DNA from: Tsukamurella paurometabola DSM 20162
GTDB lineage: Bacteria > Actinomycetota > Actinomycetes > Mycobacteriales > Mycobacteriaceae
DNA length: 64,000 nt
Reading direction: 5' to 3'
NCBI RefSeq assembly: GCF_000092225.1
Contig: NC_014158.1
Span: forward strand, 1 to 64,000
This document shows positions 60,678-64,000 of this stretch, in pieces. The position numbers and the translations under genes are program-made. The notes under the pieces are model-generated. The model saw nothing but the letters and a program-made list of their open reading frames with translations. It did not search any database and was not told the DNA's origin. Position 1 is the stretch's first letter. Each line of letters opens with the position of its first letter.

Positions 60678-62644
60678 GGTGCGACCCCGGCGAAAGCGGC
60701 CTCGTACGCGTCGGCCATCGCCTCGATCGTGTACCGCTCTCGCATCCGGTCGAATCCGTTCTCCCCGAGTGCCGCCCATTCCTCAGGGCGTTCGAGCAGG
60801 GCCGCGAGCGCATCGCGCCACCCGGTAACCGAGACGTCGTCGACCAGCGCCCCGGCCCGGCCGTGGTCGAGCATGTCCGGCACTGCGCACACCGACGATG
60901 CGACCACCGGCACCTTGCGCGCCATCGCTTCGAGGATCACCAGCGGGAAGGCCTCGGACCGGCTCGGGACGCACAACAGATCCGCCTCGGCGAGCGCGTG
61001 ATCGGGGCCGGGCGACCAGCCGCGCCAGTGCACCCGGTCACGCAGATCGTCCGGGGTGAGTTCTTCCAGGCGCGCGCGGTCGGGACCGTCGCCGTAGATC
61101 GACAACTCCCAGGGCATCTCGCGCAGGCCGGCGAGCGCCTCCACCAGAAGGTGCGGGTTCTTGTGTTCGACGATCCGGGACAACATCGCCAGGCGCGGCG
61201 GATCGCCGACCGCGGGGCGTGGTGGGACGCCGCCGAGCGAGGCCGCCGAGGCCACACCGTTAGGTGCGGTGAAGTGGCGCGACCCCAAGTCCTGATGGGC
61301 GGTCGCCTCGGTCCAATGGCGATCGGAGAGGGCGATGAAACCATCCGCCCGGCGCATCGCGGCCGCCAGTCCGGTGGAGTAGGTGGGTCCGTCGAGCGCG
61401 GGTGGAATATGCGCGGCCACCAACCACTTCCGGTTCCGTCCGGCGGCTCGCCACAGGGTCGCGAAACCGGTCTCCGTGTTGGTGTCGCCGCTGATCAGGA
61501 TCTGTGGCCCCGCGGGCAGTTCGAGCGCGGGTGCCCACCACGGTTGGCGCACCACCCGCACTCCGTGCGGTATCTCGCGCACCAGTGGCCCGAATCGCTG
61601 CATACACGCGATCGTCACGTCGTGCCCGCGGCGGGCCAGTTCGGAGGCGAGGACCACGTGCTGACGCTCGGCACCGCCGAACACCAGGCGGTTGGTGGTG
61701 ATCACGATCGACGGTGTCGTCGCCCGCGTGCGTGGGCGCCGTTTCGATCGTTGCACCCGGTCGAGCGCGGAATGCCCCACCAGGAAGGCGCCGGCCACGC
61801 GCGGCCCGGCTGCGTGTTCGAGGTTCAGAGCGACATTGGCGCGCAACAGGTCTGCGGAGCGCCTGCTTGCCGAACGGTCGTTGCGGACGGTGCCGTGGCC
61901 GGTGTGATCGACTCCCGGATCCTCGGTCAGTACCAGGCGCCAGCCTGCATCGGTGGCCCGCGTCTGCCAGTCGGACTCCTCGCCGTAGAGGAAGTACTCC
62001 TCGTCGAACGGTCCGAGCGCGTTCCAGGCGTCGCGGGAGATCGCCAGGCACGCACCGGTCAGATAGCCGGATACCGAATCGGGTCGTGTCGAGTACAGAT
62101 CCGAGAGCGGTGTGCCGCGCAGTCGCTCGGCGTAACCGGCATGGGAGACCAGGCTCCGAACCAGGCCGCGTGGCCGGTGCGCCACGTCCCACGGCCGGCG
62201 CAGACCGTCGTGGTCGTCCGGGTCGCGGACACCGGGCGCGGCGGCCGCCACGCCGGCCGTGCCGAGCGCGGCCCGGGTCCGGGCGAGGTCGTCGCGGAGC
62301 ACGGCGTCCGGATTGAGAAGCAGGAGATCGTGATCGGGTGCCGCTTCGGCCAACCGGTTGACGCCCGCCGCGAATCCCAGGTTCTCGCCGGTCGAGTACC
62401 AGCGGACGTCCGGGAACTCCGCGGCGAGACTCGCCATCTCGGGTTCGGCGGGAACGGAGTTGTCCCACACCAGCACCGGAAGGTCCGGCAGGTGCTCGCC
62501 GACGGACCGCAGGCATGCCCGCAGATCGGCGGGGTTGCGGTAGGCCACGATCAACACCGCCGGGGTGCGGGGCGTCGGGGCGGCCGGCGGTGGGCCGGAC
62601 TGGAGGCCACCCGGGAGGTAGGCGCGTTCGGCGTCGCGGGTCAC
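60674..62644 (-). CDS. Fused GT2-GT4 glycosyltransferase
   Basis: 656 residues joining two enzymes. The N-terminal half (about 25-300) is GT2: AVLIVAYRNPADLRACLRSV, WDNSVPAEPE, the DLLLLNPDAVL metal-binding motif and YLTGACLAISRDAWNALG, close to rhamnosyl/galactofuranosyl-transferase style. The C-terminal half (about 315-656) is GT4: VITTNRLVFGGAERQHVVLA, MLSRIVEHKNPHLLVEAL, SRSEAFPLVILEAMARKVPVV. The halves could act in sequence on one acceptor. GTG 62644 overlaps the flippase stop by 4 bases. Such fusions are uncommon outside polysaccharide clusters. Confidence 0.9.
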   Translation of the reverse strand: MTRDAERAYLPGGLQSGPPPAAPTPRTPAVLIVAYRNPADLRACLRSVGEHLPDLPVLVWDNSVPAEPEMASLAAEFPDVRWYSTGENLGFAAGVNRLAEAAPDHDLLLLNPDAVLRDDLARTRAALGTAGVAAAAPGVRDPDDHDGLRRPWDVAHRPRGLVRSLVSHAGYAERLRGTPLSDLYSTRPDSVSGYLTGACLAISRDAWNALGPFDEEYFLYGEESDWQTRATDAGWRLVLTEDPGVDHTGHGTVRNDRSASRRSADLLRANVALNLEHAAGPRVAGAFLVGHSALDRVQRSKRRPRTRATTPSIVITTNRLVFGGAERQHVVLASELARRGHDVTIACMQRFGPLVREIPHGVRVVRQPWWAPALELPAGPQILISGDTNTETGFATLWRAAGRNRKWLVAAHIPPALDGPTYSTGLAAAMRRADGFIALSDRHWTEATAHQDLGSRHFTAPNGVASAASLGGVPPRPAVGDPPRLAMLSRIVEHKNPHLLVEALAGLREMPWELSIYGDGPDRARLEELTPDDLRDRVHWRGWSPGPDHALAEADLLCVPSRSEAFPLVILEAMARKVPVVASSVCAVPDMLDHGRAGALVDDVSVTGWRDALAALLERPEEWAALGENGFDRMRERYTIEAMADAYEAAFAGVAP

Positions 62645-64000
62645 CGGGTGTTCCCTTCTGACGAGGTCGGCTCTGATGAGGTCGGCGGGGCCTTGCTGGA
62701 TTCGTCGTCACGGGCGTCGGGTTCGCCACCCCGCGCCAGCAGCTCGCGAATGGCGGAAGCGTGCACGGGCCCGAGTGCCAGATTCACCGCCAGGAAGACC
62801 ACGCCCGCGATCATCGCCGTGACGAGCACCGGCAGAACGTCGTCGAGTGCCAGGCATACGCCGACCGTCGCGCCGAGCGGGACGAGCAGGTGCAGGCAGA
62901 ACCGCCAGGGGGTGCGGTAGGGGCTGCGACGGGTCAGTCGCCACGTCGCGACCAGGAGCCCGACGGTTTCGCTGGCGATCAGCGCGATACCTGCGCCCGC
63001 CGCGCCGAAGGGTGGGATGAGGATGACGTTCAGCACGATGTTGCCGATCAGGTTCACCACGTTCAGGCGCAGGAGGAAGACCTGGTCGTGGGCCGCGAAC
63101 AGCGCCTGACTGAGCACGGCGTTGACGAAGCGCAGCGCCACGGCGATGAACAGCAGACCCAGTGCCACGCTCCCGATCTCGACGAACTCGGAGTCGCTGA
63201 TCAGGTGGATGATCCCGGGTGCGAGAGTCAGGCCGATCGCCACCATCGGAGTACCGAGGAAGAGCATCGCCTGCATGCTGCGCACCGTGAATCGCGCGAA
63301 CTCGTCGCGGTCGGTAGCCCACAGGTTGGTCATGGTCGACAGCGCCGATGCGAGGTACGTCGCCGAGATCACCGTGGCGTTGAAGGCGATGCCGTAGGCC
63401 AGGCTGTAGGCACCGAGTTGCTGCGGCGTGCTGAGAATACTGAGCAGGAAGGCGTCCGAGCGCCAGTACAACGCGGCGATGATCAACACGCCGGTCTGCG
63501 GCAGGCTCTCCCGGATCAGATGCCAGCTCTCGCCGACGGAGAACACGGGGGAGATCTCCACCAGCCGGCGTGCCGCGATCGCCTGGATCACGAGGGCCAC
63601 CAGCGGCGGCACGATCTGCACAGCGGCGAACCACACGAGCGGTGCGTCGATCGAGATCAACCAGACGGTTCCGGCCAGCGAGAGCACGCGCCCGACCACG
63701 TCCGACGCCGCCACCGCGCCGAACTGCACGTTGGTCATGAAGATCGGTTGAAAACAGCTGCTCAGAGTGGTGAGGATCAGGCTGACGGCGACGATGGCGA
63801 TCATCGCCACCACCTCGCTGCCCTGGCTGGAGTAGATCCCCCACCCCATGAACAGGGTCAGCGCCCCGAGCGGGACGCAGTAGGCGATGGACAGTCCCAC
63901 GCTCACCCGGACCAGCTGCGACAGGTCCGCCAGTCCCGACGTCACCCGCCGCACGATCACGGCGCCGATGCCCAACTCGGTGAAGCTGGTCCACAACCCG
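62641..64000 (-). CDS. Wzx-type polysaccharide flippase (5' end outside window)
   Basis: At least 453 residues with 11-12 hydrophobic helices; the window cuts off the true start. The stretch ALYWRSDAFLLSILSTPQQLGAYSLAYGIAF and LFAAHDQVFLLRLNVVNLIGNIVLNVILIPPFGAAGAGIALI are typical of the MATE-like oligosaccharide flippase superfamily (Wzx). It would move lipid-linked repeat units to the outside of the membrane. The soluble tail is Ser/Thr/Glu-rich. It is coupled by a 4-base overlap to the fused glycosyltransferase. Confidence 0.88.
   Translation of the reverse strand, partial: GLWTSFTELGIGAVIVRRVTSGLADLSQLVRVSVGLSIAYCVPLGALTLFMGWGIYSSQGSEVVAMIAIVAVSLILTTLSSCFQPIFMTNVQFGAVAASDVVGRVLSLAGTVWLISIDAPLVWFAAVQIVPPLVALVIQAIAARRLVEISPVFSVGESWHLIRESLPQTGVLIIAALYWRSDAFLLSILSTPQQLGAYSLAYGIAFNATVISATYLASALSTMTNLWATDRDEFARFTVRSMQAMLFLGTPMVAIGLTLAPGIIHLISDSEFVEIGSVALGLLFIAVALRFVNAVLSQALFAAHDQVFLLRLNVVNLIGNIVLNVILIPPFGAAGAGIALIASETVGLLVATWRLTRRSPYRTPWRFCLHLLVPLGATVGVCLALDDVLPVLVTAMIAGVVFLAVNLALGPVHASAIRELLARGGEPDARDDESSKAPPTSSEPTSSEGNTR

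Overview
The window looks like the origin end of a high-GC actinobacterial chromosome of the order Mycobacteriales. Support comes from the order dnaA-dnaN-gnd-recF-DciA-gyrB-gyrA-DUF3566-tRNA-Ile-tRNA-Ala, a CwsA/PpiA/PH-domain/CrgA block, the cell-growth operon fhaA-fhaB-pstP-rodA-pbpA-pknA-pknB, and a mycolic-acid cyclopropane-synthase-type methyltransferase. The protein sequences resemble mycobacterial ones but are clearly divergent. A Tsukamurella or Gordonia-like genus is my inference, not something proven here.

Layout. 1-15,500: replication initiation and topoisomerase genes, nearly all on the plus strand, with a putative oriC at about 2,539-2,964 and a minus-strand MmpS-like membrane gene between dnaA and oriC. 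A glycosyltransferase and a DHA2 efflux pump sit between recF and dciA. 15,500-25,900: two tRNAs, small membrane or secreted proteins, two overlapping CNNM transporters, a secreted metzincin protease, a cobalamin-riboswitch-controlled cbtBA pair, cwsA, ppiA, an NlpC/P60 enzyme, a PH-domain protein and crgA. 25,900-36,200: pabA/trpG facing the seven-gene minus-strand growth and division operon, whose overlaps suggest translational coupling. 36,400-52,200: tRNA-Leu and then an accessory, mainly lipid or redox region. It holds a rearranged CaiB-type CoA-transferase, a MaoC-like protein, a cyclopropane synthase, an XRE/flavoprotein/MFS operon, an SDR/patatin/Baeyer-Villiger monooxygenase operon with a divergent TetR regulator and palindromic operator, a lipase and a YdcF protein. 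52,160-64,000: a pair of degenerate CrcB-like proteins, then a surface-polysaccharide cluster. That cluster has an initiating sugar-phosphate transferase, RmlA, two RmlC-type epimerases, four glycosyltransferase genes (one a GT2-GT4 fusion) and a Wzx-type flippase cut off by the window edge.

How the genes work together. The left part builds and supercoils the replicating chromosome. The middle part couples Ser/Thr kinase signalling (PknA/PknB, PstP, FhaA/FhaB) to peptidoglycan synthesis (RodA/PbpA) and septation (CrgA/CwsA). The right end assembles a deoxysugar-containing surface glycan and flips it across the membrane.

The least-described candidates are the polysaccharide cluster with its fused glycosyltransferase, the XRE-flavoprotein-MFS operon, the CrcB-like pair lacking the usual fluoride-channel residues, and the half-swapped CoA-transferase. 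No CRISPR array, insertion sequence, prophage or rRNA operon was seen. All calls come from reading the sequence; no database search was run.
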